From NCBI GenBank assembly GCA_963664365.1, contig OY761144.1, forward strand, positions 1,798,001-1,862,000: DNA of 64,000 nt, written 5' to 3'. Below the pieces are notes generated by a model. It was not told the origin of the DNA. It worked only from the letters and a program-made list of their open reading frames with translations, and searched no databases. A program made the position numbers and the translations under genes. Every line of letters begins with the position of its first letter. The stretch's first letter is position 1. Shown in pieces: positions 50,339-59,604 of the stretch. The DNA comes from VXRN01 sp963664365. Its GTDB lineage: Bacteria; Chloroflexota; Dehalococcoidia; Lucifugimonadales; UBA1123.

Positions 50339-51673
50339 TTAGACCCAGATTTTGATTGGTATTCGTTCTATCATCAGTTCGGTAATGGCGTGGACTAGGG
50401 CGTCGGCGCGGTCGGGGGAGCCGGAGGGTCCAAGTTCGGCGGACCAGGTACACATCTGGTCTTCGAGTTCGGGGAAGCGGCCTATGTGGTGGACTCGTCC
50501 CTGTTCGTAGAGGGCGGCTACGGGTTCGGCGCGTAGGTATTTGCCGGTCCGGGCCTTGATGCCCTTGTAGGGGAGAGAGCGGGGGACGGCGGCTTTGAGG
50601 GTGGACTTGACGAGGTCTCCGCCGGCGTTGTCTTCGGCGATGATGCGTGAGGCATTGAACTTGTCGAATAGGTGGACGGCTCGCATCGCCCAGCCCTGGG
50701 GGGTGAGCCGGCCGGACTCGTCGGCGATGACGTAGGCATGTTCGCGGTGCATGTCGGCGCCGACGACGACTATTCCGGTCTCGGAGCTGCTGGGCTTGGC
50801 GGACATGGCGGGGTCTATGGCGACGACGATGCGGGCTACGGGCGGGTGGTTCGCGAGTCGGGCGTCTTCTATCCACTCGCGTTTCCAGAGGGCGTCTTCG
50901 TACTCGTCGGCGAGTTCGGCGTGGATTTCCTGTCGTCCGAGGCGCGTGCCGTCGTAGCGTTCGATTATGCCGTTGAAGAAGGATGGGGCGAGATTGTCGC
51001 GGTTGTCGAAGGTTGAGCCGCGTGTGACGTGGACGCCTGGGCTGACGGGCAGGCTTCTGATCAGTTCGATGGGCCTGGGCGTGGTGGTGACGACGCACTT
51101 AGGGGGCTGCCCGAGTCGGAGGGCGAAGTTGAGGTTGTTCCAGGTCTGGTTGGGGTACTGCCATGAGGCGAGTTCGTCGCACCATGCGGCGTCGAATTGT
51201 GGGCCTCTTAGTTGGTCGGGTTCGTGTGAGGAGAAGATGAGGGCTCGGGCTCCGTTGGGCCATGTGAGTTTTCGCTTGGACGGTTCGTAGATGGGCATGT
51301 GCCAGGGCGGTGAGGTATTTAGGATGCCTGACTCGCCTTCGATCATGACGGATTGGGCTTCGTCGAGCGATCGGGCGACGAGGGCTACTCGCCGGGCGCG
51401 GTTGTCTTCGACCTGAGCTCGGACCCATTCGGCGCCTGTGCGTGTCTTTCCGAAGCCACGTCCGGCGAGTATCAGCCAGGTGTTCCAGTTGCCGGGCGGC
51501 GGGAGTTGGTCCGGCCGGGCGTGGAGGGGCCAAAAGTGTTGGAGCCTGAGTCGGTCATGTTTTTCGAGCGCGTTTAGATAGGCGTCGAGGACTGCCACAC
51601 GCTGGGCGTATGGGAGCCAGCTCAGACGGTTGATTATGTTTGGTATAAGGTTTTCGGCGGTCGTCATGTTCAT
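50339..51673 (-). CDS. Phage-type terminase large subunit
   Basis: The start at ATG 51673 overlaps the upstream small-subunit stop (ATGA); 444 residues. The ATPase has Walker A AGRGFGKTRTG (70-80) and Walker B FDAAWCDE (~160-167). The C-terminal RNase H-like nuclease has VVAIDPAMS and SPDRADALVHAI. It would package DNA into phage heads. No portal, head or tail gene is adjacent. Flanked by housekeeping tsaC and guaA. Possible roles: prophage remnant or gene-transfer-agent piece. Confidence 0.85.
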   Translation of the reverse strand: MNMTTAENLIPNIINRLSWLPYAQRVAVLDAYLNALEKHDRLRLQHFWPLHARPDQLPPPGNWNTWLILAGRGFGKTRTGAEWVRAQVEDNRARRVALVARSLDEAQSVMIEGESGILNTSPPWHMPIYEPSKRKLTWPNGARALIFSSHEPDQLRGPQFDAAWCDELASWQYPNQTWNNLNFALRLGQPPKCVVTTTPRPIELIRSLPVSPGVHVTRGSTFDNRDNLAPSFFNGIIERYDGTRLGRQEIHAELADEYEDALWKREWIEDARLANHPPVARIVVAIDPAMSAKPSSSETGIVVVGADMHREHAYVIADESGRLTPQGWAMRAVHLFDKFNASRIIAEDNAGGDLVKSTLKAAVPRSLPYKGIKARTGKYLRAEPVAALYEQGRVHHIGRFPELEDQMCTWSAELGPSGSPDRADALVHAITELMIERIPIKIWV

Positions 51674-52575
51674 GGGTCCGGCGGTTTGTCGTCTTCGGAG
51701 TGTGAGGGGTAGATTTTGGCGAGTTTCTTCCGCCTTCGTTCTTCGATGGCGGGCCATGCCTTCTGTCGTTCGAGCCGCATCTTGATGTCGGCCTCGAACT
51801 TTTCGGAAGCTTCGTCCAGGTAGGGGGTCGGGTCGAACCATTCGGGTATCTCAGGCACGGTTATGTTGTCTCTGCGACCGTCCGGGTAGGGTGTGAGTGT
51901 GCCCTCGTCCTCCATTCGCCGGAGCTTGGCGCGGAATTCGGCCAGGTCGTCGGGGTCGATTTGTCTGACGGGGCGGACGTAGGGTTTGGTCCTCGTTTCG
52001 AGTGCGCTGTCGGTTCCGAGGAGACGGTCGAGCAGGATACGCGCGGCTCTTGCGCGGTGGTAGGGCGTGACTTTCGGGTCGTCTTTGGCCCGGGCTATTT
52101 CTTTTAGGGTGTCTCGGATGGTCTGTCCGTTGTTGGTGATTTCGATGATGTGTTGTTGGATGGTGAAGTGGATAGTGGATTGTGAATAGTGGTTAGTAGA
52201 TTGTGGCGAGTGGGTAGTTGGGGCCGGGCCTAGGGTTTGGTCCAGGGAGTCTTTGATTTGGGTTACGGGCCTGGGGTTGGCGGCGGGCACCGAGGGCGAT
52301 TCGCGAATCGCCCCTACGTCGTTGGCGTCGTTGGCGTCGGATTTGGGGGTTGGGGCCGGATTGGGGTCGATTTGCCTGGGGCATTTGCCGAATCCTCTGT
52401 CGGCGAGGATGTTGGCGGCAGTGATGCGGTCGTTGGGGGTGGCCTTCTGGTCGTTGCCTTGGGCGATGTCGTGTAGGATCTCGATGAGTTCGAGACCGTT
52501 GTCGGTTTCCTCGCGGATGGCGTTGGCGAAGTCGAGGGCCGGGTTAGATGGTGTCTGTTGGGTTTGTTGAGTCAT
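51670..52575 (-). CDS. Terminase-small-subunit-like protein with duplicated module
   Basis: A 301-residue paralogue of the 29673-30767 product: same N-terminus NPALDFA, two modules (NGLELIEILHDIA...AANILADRGFGKCPRQ and NGQTIRDTLKEIA...RARAARILLDRLLGTDS) and the same tail ending SHSEDDKPPDP. Its stop overlaps the large-subunit start. It contains an in-frame insertion of the GTAGGGGCG palindrome family (52290-52317; VGAIRESP). With the large subunit it makes a standard small-large terminase order. Confidence 0.75.
   Translation of the reverse strand: MTQQTQQTPSNPALDFANAIREETDNGLELIEILHDIAQGNDQKATPNDRITAANILADRGFGKCPRQIDPNPAPTPKSDANDANDVGAIRESPSVPAANPRPVTQIKDSLDQTLGPAPTTHSPQSTNHYSQSTIHFTIQQHIIEITNNGQTIRDTLKEIARAKDDPKVTPYHRARAARILLDRLLGTDSALETRTKPYVRPVRQIDPDDLAEFRAKLRRMEDEGTLTPYPDGRRDNITVPEIPEWFDPTPYLDEASEKFEADIKMRLERQKAWPAIEERRRKKLAKIYPSHSEDDKPPDP
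52290..52317. repeat. GTAGGGGCG-family palindrome inside the small terminase gene
   Basis: Core GGGCGATTCGCGAATCGCCC (52294-52313) with a slightly degenerate left arm. It encodes VGAIRESP in frame, as in glcE. The paralogue at 29673-30767 lacks it at the corresponding position. Confidence 0.85.
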
Positions 52576-52705
52576 TAGTTTTTGGTTTTTAGTTTTTAGT
52601 GGTTGGTGGACGGATGTACGTTAGTTAGTGTAGAGAATGTTTGAGCGGATGTCAAGGGGTCTGAACTGTGATTTTTGTGATTGGGGTGATTTCGCTGATT
52701 GGGGG

Positions 52706-53090
52706 TTGTCAGAAGCAGGATTTACGGGATGGGGAGGATTGGCAGGATGGGTTGGTTGGGGGATTGGGATGGTGGTTGGTTTGGGGGATTGGGGGATGTT
52801 CAGGGATTTTAGATTCCTCGCTGCGCTCGGAATGACAGTGGGGGCGGTCGGGATGTTGTCAGAAGCAGGATTTACGGGATGGGGAGGATTGGCAGGATGG
52901 GTTGGTTGGGGGATTGGGATGGTGGTTGGTTTGGGGGATTGGGGGATGTTCAGGGATTTTAGATTCCTCGCTGCGCTCGGAATGACAGTGGGGGCGGTCG
53001 GGATGTTGTCAGAAGCAGGATTTACGGGATTGGAGGATTGGCAGGATGGGTTGGTTTGGGGGTTGGGAGATGTTCAGGGAGAGGGGATTT
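52706..53090. repeat. 150-bp tandem direct repeat, about 2.6 copies
   Basis: TTGTCAGAAGCAGGATTTACGG starts units at 52706, 52856 and 53006: exactly 150 bases apart, the last truncated. Units are G/T-rich on the plus strand and include GATTCCTCGCTGCGCTCGG. Because 150 is divisible by three, one frame stays open for 159 codons (52637-53116), giving a 50-residue repeat rich in Gly/Trp; I do not think it is translated. Most of the 620-base gap before guaA is this array. Confidence 0.92.
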
Positions 53091-53136
53091 TCGCGCTCGC
53101 GCGCGGGGGAGCCTAGTAAAGTGACACAGGCTCTTC

Positions 53137-53164
53137 TTGCATCTGCATCTTGACCAAATATAAC
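53137..53164 (+). promoter_or_regulatory. Putative guaA promoter
   Basis: TTGCAT (53137-53142) and TATAAC (53159-53164) with a 16-base spacer, giving a leader of about 25 bases before the ATG at 53196. It is the first promoter-like signal after the tandem repeats, ahead of the purine cluster. Confidence 0.4.
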
Positions 53165-53195
53165 ACAGGCGCTAGCCTAACCGCCGTTAGACCTC

Positions 53196-54857
53196 ATGCC
53201 TTCGACGTTCCCCGAAGACTCTATCGAGACCGCATCGGCCAGCGGCGGACTGGATGGTCAGTCGTTGCCGCAGCGCCGGCGGGCAGAGGTCGAGCGCTCC
53301 CCTTCCCCGGCCGCATCGGCCAGGGAAACGGTACTGATAATCGACTTCGGCTCCCAGTACTCGCGCCTGATCGCGCGGCGCATAAGGGAGTGCGGCGTGT
53401 ACTGCGAACTGATACCGCACTCCGCGCCCTGGGAGACTGTCCAGCCGCTCAATCCGAAGGGCGTGGCGCTTTCGGGAGGTCCGGCCAGCGTCTATGAACC
53501 CGGCGCGCCGCTCGCCCCCGACTGGGTGTACGACTCCGGCCTGCCCGTCCTCGGCATCTGCTATGGGATGCAGGCGATGGCGCACCAACTCGGAGGCAAA
53601 GTCGCGCCGACCGGACGGCGAGAGTTCGGCCACGCCGAACTGCGCCACAACGGGCCGTCCGAACCTATTTTCAAAGGCATACCTTCTCCCATGTCCGTAT
53701 GGATGAGCCACGGCGACAACATCACCGAACTTCCGCCCGGATTCCGGGTACTGGCCCATACCGAAAACTCTCCCGTGGCCGTCGTCGGAGACGCCAATCA
53801 CAGGGTGGGCCTCCAGTTCCACCCTGAGGTCGTCCACACGCCCCAGGGCATGGAGCTACTCCGCAACTTCCTGTTCGACCTGTGCGGATGCGCGGGCGAC
53901 TGGACTCCCGGCAACTTCGTTTCCGAGGCCGTGGACGCGATCCGCCGACAGGTCGGAGACGGCAAGGTGATATGCGCGCTGTCCGGCGGCGTGGACTCTG
54001 CCGTGGCCGCGACGCTGGTTCACAAGGCCGTCGGCGACCGGCTCACCTGCATATTCGTTGACAACGGGCTGATGCGTCATCGCGAGCCTGAGAGCGTTCG
54101 AGAGACGTTCGAGAGCCACGTGTCCATGAACCTGAGGATGGTGAACGCGGGCGAGCGCTTTCTCGCCGCCCTCAGAGGCGTCGCCGACCCGGAACGAAAG
54201 CGCAGAATCATAGGCGCGGAGTTCATTAGCGTATTCGAAGAGGAGGCCGCGAGCTTGGGCCGCGTCGATTTTCTGGCCCAGGGCACGCTGTACCCGGACG
54301 TGATCGAGAGCCAGACGCCCGGAGACAGCGTTTCCGCGAAGATCAAGACCCACCACAACGTCGGCGGCCTGCCTGAGCGCATGAGAATGGACCTGGTCGA
54401 GCCGCTGCGCTTTCTGTTCAAGGACGAGGTCAGAGACGTCGGACTTGAGCTTGGACTGCCGGAGGAGATGGTCCACCGCCAGCCGTTCCCGGGTCCGGGA
54501 CTGGCGATCAGGATCATCGGCGAAGTGACTCACGAGAGGTTGGAGACGCTGAGAGAGGCGGACCGCATCGTCATGGAAGAGATCCGGGCTAGCGGCCTGT
54601 ATCGAGAGACTTGGCAGAGCTTCGCGGTCCTAACAGACTCGCGCTCCGTGGGAGTTACGGGAGACTACCGCACCTACGGCAACGTGATCGCTATCCGCGC
54701 CGTTACCAGCGACGACGCGATGACGGCAGACTGGGCGCGTATTCCGTATGATACGCTTGCGCGGATGTCCAGCCGCATCTCAAACGAGGTTCCAAACGTC
54801 AACAGGGTCGTTTACGACATCACCAGCAAGCCTCCGGGCACCATCGAGTGGGAGTAA
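53196..54857 (+). CDS. guaA: GMP synthase (glutamine-hydrolysing)
   Basis: The 553-residue protein has an N-terminal class I glutamine amidotransferase domain (C122 in LGICYGMQAMAHQ, H/E in QFHPEV) and an ATP pyrophosphatase with SGGVDSAV and a C-terminal dimerisation domain (RVVYDITSKPPGTIEWE). About 42 N-terminal residues precede the usual start (ETVLIIDFGSQYS); there is no later ATG before the domain. It converts XMP to GMP. Heads guaA-purD-purE-purB-purC. Confidence 0.95.
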   Translation: MPSTFPEDSIETASASGGLDGQSLPQRRRAEVERSPSPAASARETVLIIDFGSQYSRLIARRIRECGVYCELIPHSAPWETVQPLNPKGVALSGGPASVYEPGAPLAPDWVYDSGLPVLGICYGMQAMAHQLGGKVAPTGRREFGHAELRHNGPSEPIFKGIPSPMSVWMSHGDNITELPPGFRVLAHTENSPVAVVGDANHRVGLQFHPEVVHTPQGMELLRNFLFDLCGCAGDWTPGNFVSEAVDAIRRQVGDGKVICALSGGVDSAVAATLVHKAVGDRLTCIFVDNGLMRHREPESVRETFESHVSMNLRMVNAGERFLAALRGVADPERKRRIIGAEFISVFEEEAASLGRVDFLAQGTLYPDVIESQTPGDSVSAKIKTHHNVGGLPERMRMDLVEPLRFLFKDEVRDVGLELGLPEEMVHRQPFPGPGLAIRIIGEVTHERLETLREADRIVMEEIRASGLYRETWQSFAVLTDSRSVGVTGDYRTYGNVIAIRAVTSDDAMTADWARIPYDTLARMSSRISNEVPNVNRVVYDITSKPPGTIEWE

Positions 54858-54862
54858 GACGC

Positions 54863-56131
54863 ATGAAGGCGCTGGTGGTAGGCAGCGGCGCGCGCGAGCA
54901 CGCGATAGCGTGGAAACTCGCGTCGGGACCGCGCAAGCCCGAAATCCTGGCCGCGCCGGGCAACGCGGGAACCGCGTCCCTGGGCGCCAACCATGACGTG
55001 CAAGCGGAGGATATCGACGGCCTTCTACGGCTCGCGCTGGAAGAGTCGGTCGATATGACCATCGTCGGGCCGGAGGCCCCGTTGGACGCGGGCATCGTGG
55101 ACAGGTTCGAGGAGCGCGGGCTGAAAGCCTTTGGGCCGTCCAAAGCGGCGGCGCGTATCGAGTCCAGCAAGTGGTTTGCCAAGCAGGTCATGACGGCTGC
55201 GGACGTGCCGACCGCCAGGGCCGACGTCTTCTCAGATCGTGATGAAGCATTGAAGCACGTTAGCAGCGCTCAGCCTCCCTACGTCATCAAGGCGGACGGA
55301 CTCGCGGCGGGCAAGGGCGTAATCATGGCCCCGACCATGCGGGACGCGGAGCGCGCCCTCGACTCGCTGTTCGTCGAACGAGCCGTCGGCGCGGCGGGCG
55401 ATACCGTCCTGATCGAGGAGTGGTTGGAAGGCAGGGAGCTTAGCGTGTTCGCGTTCGTGGACGGCGAATTCGTATCTCCGATGACAGCCGCCTGCGACTA
55501 CAAGCGCGCGTTCGACGGAGACAGGGGGCCGAACACGGGCGGAATGGGCAGTTACAGCCCTCCCGCCTTCTGGGACCAAGAGTTGGAGGCGGTGGTGAGA
55601 ACCACAATCATGGAGCCGACGGCGGCGCAGATGGTCAAGCTCGGCTGTCCGTACCGAGGCGTGCTGTACGCCGGCCTCATGCTGACGGCAGACGGCCCCA
55701 AGGTTTTGGAGTTCAACTGCCGCCTTGGGGACCCGGAGACGCAGGTGGTCCTGCCCAGATTGCGCTCCGGCCTTCTCGAAATAGCATTCAGCACGGTCGA
55801 AGGCTGTCTCAGCAGTCAGCGCGTCGAGTGGTCAGATGACCCCTGGGTCGGAGTGGTGATGGCCTCGGAGGGCTACCCGGGCAGCTATGAGGTCGGCGCG
55901 GAGATATCCGGCCTGCCCGCCCAATCCGAAGACGCCGTCGTGTTTCACGCCGGCGCCCGGCTGTCCACGTCGAACGGCGAGGTCATGGTCTTGACCTCCG
56001 GCGGCCGCGTGCTGACGGCGGCGGCGACAGGCCGGGATGTGACAGAAGCGCGCCAACGCGCTTATGATATAGCAAAATCGATTCGGTTCAGTAACGCATT
56101 CTTCAGACAAGACATTGCAGCGAACGCTTGA
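54863..56131 (+). CDS. purD: Phosphoribosylamine-glycine ligase
   Basis: The start ATG 54863 has GGAG upstream and lies five bases after the guaA stop. The 422-residue ATP-grasp enzyme has VVGSGAREHAIAWKL, GPEAPLDAGIVD, VIKADGLAAGKGVI, GPNTGGMGSYSPP and EFNCRLGDPETQ. It makes GAR from PRA and glycine. Confidence 0.95.
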   Translation: MKALVVGSGAREHAIAWKLASGPRKPEILAAPGNAGTASLGANHDVQAEDIDGLLRLALEESVDMTIVGPEAPLDAGIVDRFEERGLKAFGPSKAAARIESSKWFAKQVMTAADVPTARADVFSDRDEALKHVSSAQPPYVIKADGLAAGKGVIMAPTMRDAERALDSLFVERAVGAAGDTVLIEEWLEGRELSVFAFVDGEFVSPMTAACDYKRAFDGDRGPNTGGMGSYSPPAFWDQELEAVVRTTIMEPTAAQMVKLGCPYRGVLYAGLMLTADGPKVLEFNCRLGDPETQVVLPRLRSGLLEIAFSTVEGCLSSQRVEWSDDPWVGVVMASEGYPGSYEVGAEISGLPAQSEDAVVFHAGARLSTSNGEVMVLTSGGRVLTAAATGRDVTEARQRAYDIAKSIRFSNAFFRQDIAANA

Positions 56132-56140
56132 GGTGAACAG

Positions 56141-56599
56141 ATGCCGCTTGTAGGGATAATCATGGGCAGCAGTTCGGATAGGCCGGTCATGGACGAGGCC
56201 GCCGAAGTACTCAATCAGTTTGGAATCGACCACGAGGTAAAGGTCATGTCCGCTCACCGCACCCCTGACAAGGTGCGGGAGTACGGCAAGACCGCCAGAG
56301 ACAGGGGAATCGAGGTGATAATCACGGGCGCGGGCGGCTCCGCCGGACTGCCCGGAGTGATGGCATCCTGGACGACGCTCCCCATCATCGGCGTCCCGAT
56401 ACCCTCCAGCGACCTGAAGGGAGTGGATGCGCTCTACGCGATCGCCCAGATGCCGCCCGGAATACCCGTAGCCTGCGTTGCGGTCGGGTCTTGGGGCGCG
56501 CGGAACGCGGCTTTTCTCGCGGCGCAGATACTCAGCGGCAAGCACGAGGCCATCAGGAAGGCTTACGACGACTACCGGGAGGGCCTCAGGAACCGCTAA
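56141..56599 (+). CDS. purE: 5-(carboxyamino)imidazole ribonucleotide mutase
   Basis: The 152-residue protein has GSSSDRPVMDEA, MSAHRTPDKV and the GSAGLPGVMASWT loop; ribosome site GAGGTGAACAG. It moves the carboxyl group of N5-CAIR. No purK is in the window, so either purK lies elsewhere or this is a class II CO2-using PurE. Confidence 0.95.
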   Translation: MPLVGIIMGSSSDRPVMDEAAEVLNQFGIDHEVKVMSAHRTPDKVREYGKTARDRGIEVIITGAGGSAGLPGVMASWTTLPIIGVPIPSSDLKGVDALYAIAQMPPGIPVACVAVGSWGARNAAFLAAQILSGKHEAIRKAYDDYREGLRNR

Positions 56600-56636
56600 C
56601 AGCCCAAATCCGCCACCTAACGGGATGGTGTTCCGT

Positions 56637-56664
56637 AGGGGCGGTTCGCGAACCGCCCCTACAC
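56637..56664. repeat. 28-bp perfect palindrome between purE and purB
   Basis: A perfect 14+14 palindrome starting GTAGGGGCGGTTCG. Same family as those inside glcE and the small terminase gene, with G/C substituted at the core. It lies in the 125-base purE-purB gap. Confidence 0.9.
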
Positions 56665-56724
56665 CGCCAATCCTTGCAACCCCACCCCAAGGCGGCGAAT
56701 CCGGGAACGGAACGGTGCATTGAA

Positions 56725-58017
56725 ATGATCGACCGATATGCCAGAACGCGAATGAAGCGCGTCTGGTCAGATCAAAGCAAGTACGACAAGTGGCTCCTGA
56801 TCGAGCTTGCCGTCTGCGAGGCGTGGAGCGAAGCGGGCGTCATTCCGGCGGAGGACATTCAGAAATTGTCCTCCGCGCGGTACGACATCGACCGGCTCAA
56901 CGAGGTACTGCGAGAGACCAAGCACGACATGACGGCGTTCCTGCGCTCGGTAACCGAACAGCTTGGGCCCGAGGGGCGCTGGCTGCATCTTGGACTGACC
57001 ACGAGCGACGTTTGGGACACGGCCACAAGCCTCCAGATGGTCGATGCCGCCGACCTTCTGATCGAAGAGGCGTCACGCTGCATCGAAGCGCTCGGGGTCC
57101 AGGCCAGCCGCCACAAGGACACGCTGATGATGGGGCGCACTCACGGCGTCCACGCGGAGCCGACTACGTTCGGACTCAAGCTGGCCTTGTGGTGGGACGA
57201 GATGCGCCGGAACAAGGCCCGGCTGATCCGCGCCAGAGACGAGATCGCGGTCGGGAAGATATCCGGGCCTGTCGGCACCCATGCCACGGTCCCGCCGGAG
57301 ATAGAGGCTGCCGTCTGCGACCGTCTGGGGCTGCGCGCCGCTCCCGTCTCGAACCAGGTCATCCAGCGCGACCGGCACGCGAATTTCGTCACGACTCTGG
57401 CAGTCGTGGCCGCCTCGCTGGAAAAGTTCGCCACCGAGATACGGGGCTTGCAGAGAACGGAGATCAGGGAGGTCGAAGAGCCTTTCTCCGAAGGTCAGAC
57501 CGGGTCGTCCTCGATGCCGCACAAGCGAAATCCCGAACTCAGCGAGCGCATCTGCGGACTGGCGAGGCTGATACGCGGCCATTCCGTGACCGCCCTGGAG
57601 AACGTCGCGCTGTGGGGCGAGAGGGACATCAGTCACTCGTCGGCTGAGCGGCTCATTCTCCCCGACTCTTGCATGGCGCTGGACTACATCCTCGACCTGT
57701 TCGGCGGTATCATCGAGGGAATGAGGGTGTATCCTGATAGGATGATGCAGAACTTGGAGGTTACTCGCGGCCTGCTGTTCTCGCAGCGGCTGATGCTGGA
57801 ACTGATCGAGCGAGGCGTGAGCCGCGACGACGCCTACAAGTCGATGCAGGCAAACTCGGCGCGCACGTGGGACGAAGACCGCGACTTTCGGGAGCTCATT
57901 CGGAGCGATGCGGGCGTGCGGGCGCACCTCGACGACTCGGCGCTGGACGATATTTTCGACTATGGTTACTACGTCAGGTTCGTGGACGACGTCTTCGAGC
58001 GGATCGGCCTCGACTGA
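56725..58017 (+). CDS. purB: Adenylosuccinate lyase
   Basis: The start at ATG 56725 (MIDRYARTRMKRVWSDQSKY) matches the family; the open frame upstream is unrelated. The 430-residue protein has TSSDVWDTA-like TTSDVWDTATSLQ, GRTHGVHAEPTTFG, and the signature loop GSSSMPHKRNP. It acts twice in purine synthesis (SAICAR and sAMP cleavage). Confidence 0.95.
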   Translation: MIDRYARTRMKRVWSDQSKYDKWLLIELAVCEAWSEAGVIPAEDIQKLSSARYDIDRLNEVLRETKHDMTAFLRSVTEQLGPEGRWLHLGLTTSDVWDTATSLQMVDAADLLIEEASRCIEALGVQASRHKDTLMMGRTHGVHAEPTTFGLKLALWWDEMRRNKARLIRARDEIAVGKISGPVGTHATVPPEIEAAVCDRLGLRAAPVSNQVIQRDRHANFVTTLAVVAASLEKFATEIRGLQRTEIREVEEPFSEGQTGSSSMPHKRNPELSERICGLARLIRGHSVTALENVALWGERDISHSSAERLILPDSCMALDYILDLFGGIIEGMRVYPDRMMQNLEVTRGLLFSQRLMLELIERGVSRDDAYKSMQANSARTWDEDRDFRELIRSDAGVRAHLDDSALDDIFDYGYYVRFVDDVFERIGLD

Positions 58018-58041
58018 CGAATCACACAGGGAGCAAGAGAC

Positions 58042-58917
58042 ATGACGACGATACACGAAACGGACATGCCTAACCTTCTGTATCGGGGGAAGGTGAGAGA
58101 CACCTACCCCCTGGACGACGATACGCTGCTGATGGTCGCCACGGACCGAATCTCTGCGTTCGACGTGGTGCTGCCTACCGGAATACCGGACAAGGGCGCG
58201 GTGCTGAACCAGATATCAGCATTCTGGTTCGAGAAGACGGCGCACCTTGTGCCCAATCACCTGATATGCCTGGCGTCCGAGCGGTCGGACCTGGACATAT
58301 CCGAGGAGATCGCCAGGAGGGCGATGGTGGTCAAGAGGGCCGAGAGGTTCGACGTCGAGTGCGTTGTGCGAGGGTTCATCACGGGATCGGCATGGTCCGA
58401 GTACCGCCGCTCCGGCACCGTGCAGGAACAACCAATGCCGGAGGGCATGAGAGAAGGCGACCCCTTCCCTGAAGTGTTGTTCACGCCCACCACGAAGGCG
58501 GAAGTGGGCCATGACGAGAACATGAGCTTCGACGAAGTAGCCGACATGGTGGGGTTGGAGATGGCGAACAGGCTGCGCGACACCACGATCGAGGTGTACT
58601 CATTCGCCAGGGAATTCGCTCGCGGAAAGGGCATCATCATCGCAGACACCAAGTTGGAGTTCGGCACAGTGGATGGCGAATTGACCCTCATAGACGAGGC
58701 GCTTACGCCCGACTCCAGCCGCTTCTGGGACGCCTCCGGCTACGAGCCGGGGAAGTCGCAGCCCAACTACGACAAGCAGTTCGTGAGGGACTGGCTCGAC
58801 GAAGCGGGCTGGGACCACGAGCCGCCAGCCCCCGAACTTCCCGATGAAGTCGTCCGCAAGACCACCGAGAGATACGCAGAGGCGTTCGTCAGATTGACAG
58901 GGGGCACGCTGGTCTAG
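58042..58917 (+). CDS. purC: Phosphoribosylaminoimidazole-succinocarboxamide synthase
   Basis: The 291-residue protein has LYRGKVRDTY, ATDRISAFDVVLPTGIPDKG, the VKRAERFDVECVVRGFITGSAW segment and IIADTKLEFG. It joins CAIR and aspartate. 24 bases after purB, with GGGAG ribosome site. Confidence 0.95.
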   Translation: MTTIHETDMPNLLYRGKVRDTYPLDDDTLLMVATDRISAFDVVLPTGIPDKGAVLNQISAFWFEKTAHLVPNHLICLASERSDLDISEEIARRAMVVKRAERFDVECVVRGFITGSAWSEYRRSGTVQEQPMPEGMREGDPFPEVLFTPTTKAEVGHDENMSFDEVADMVGLEMANRLRDTTIEVYSFAREFARGKGIIIADTKLEFGTVDGELTLIDEALTPDSSRFWDASGYEPGKSQPNYDKQFVRDWLDEAGWDHEPPAPELPDEVVRKTTERYAEAFVRLTGGTLV

Positions 58918-58956
58918 CAGAATCGTAGTGAGACACCAACAGGCGGCGGAGAACAG

Positions 58957-59601
58957 ATGGCATCAGCGTCGAGACAATCGAATTCGCGAATGAGTCCGAC
59001 ACAGGTCCGCGCGGCGCGGCGGCTCAGGCGTCGCCGCAGGAGGCGTTTGCTCGCCTATGCCGGCGGAACCGTCGTTGGGTTAGTCCTCGCCGCCTTCATA
59101 CTTTCGCTGTTCATTCAGGGGCTGCCGCTGGAGGGCCTGTTCCAAGGTGGCGCGCCCGAAGGCCCGGGGCTGCGGGTGGCGGAGCAGGGCGCCCAGCACG
59201 TCCCGCCCGGCGCCGATCACCCGGGGTACAACTCGAAGCCCGCGACGTCGGGATGGCACTATGACTACCCTCTGGCGCCCGTGCGCTGGGGAATCTATGA
59301 CGAGCCGCTGGAGGATGAAGTCCTTCTGCATAATCTGGAGCACGGCTACGTCAACGTCCATTACGACTGCCCCGAGGGCTGCGCGGAGCTTGTGGGGCAG
59401 TTGACCACTCTCATACAGGAGGGGATCGACCGCGGCGGCAAGCTGATTTTGAGTCCGTACCCGGAGATGGACACTCGAATCGCGCTGACAGCCTGGACGT
59501 TCATAGACCAGTTTGACGAGTTCGACGAGGACCGGATCAGGGCCTTCGTCACCGCGCACGAGAGCTCGCCCAACGCGCCGGAATTCAGTCTCCCCAGGTA
59601 G
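58957..59601 (+). CDS. DUF3105 membrane-anchored protein
   Basis: The 214-residue protein has an Arg-rich cytosolic N-terminus (RRLRRRRRRRLLAYAG), one transmembrane helix (~34-53), and an external DUF3105 domain: HPGYNSKPATSGWHYDYPLAPVRWGIYDEPLEDEVLLHNLEHGYV with YDCPEGC. His and Cys residues could bind metal. Function unknown. It is embedded in the purine cluster. Confidence 0.85.
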   Translation: MASASRQSNSRMSPTQVRAARRLRRRRRRRLLAYAGGTVVGLVLAAFILSLFIQGLPLEGLFQGGAPEGPGLRVAEQGAQHVPPGADHPGYNSKPATSGWHYDYPLAPVRWGIYDEPLEDEVLLHNLEHGYVNVHYDCPEGCAELVGQLTTLIQEGIDRGGKLILSPYPEMDTRIALTAWTFIDQFDEFDEDRIRAFVTAHESSPNAPEFSLPR

Positions 59602-59604
59602 CCC

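Noticed and set aside
52706..53090. Possible CRISPR or attachment array
   Set aside because: Near-identical 150-base units with no spacer-repeat alternation and no integrase.
52637..53116. 159-codon frame through the 150-bp tandem repeat
   Set aside because: Exists only because the repeat length is a multiple of three; no ribosome site and odd Gly/Trp-rich composition.
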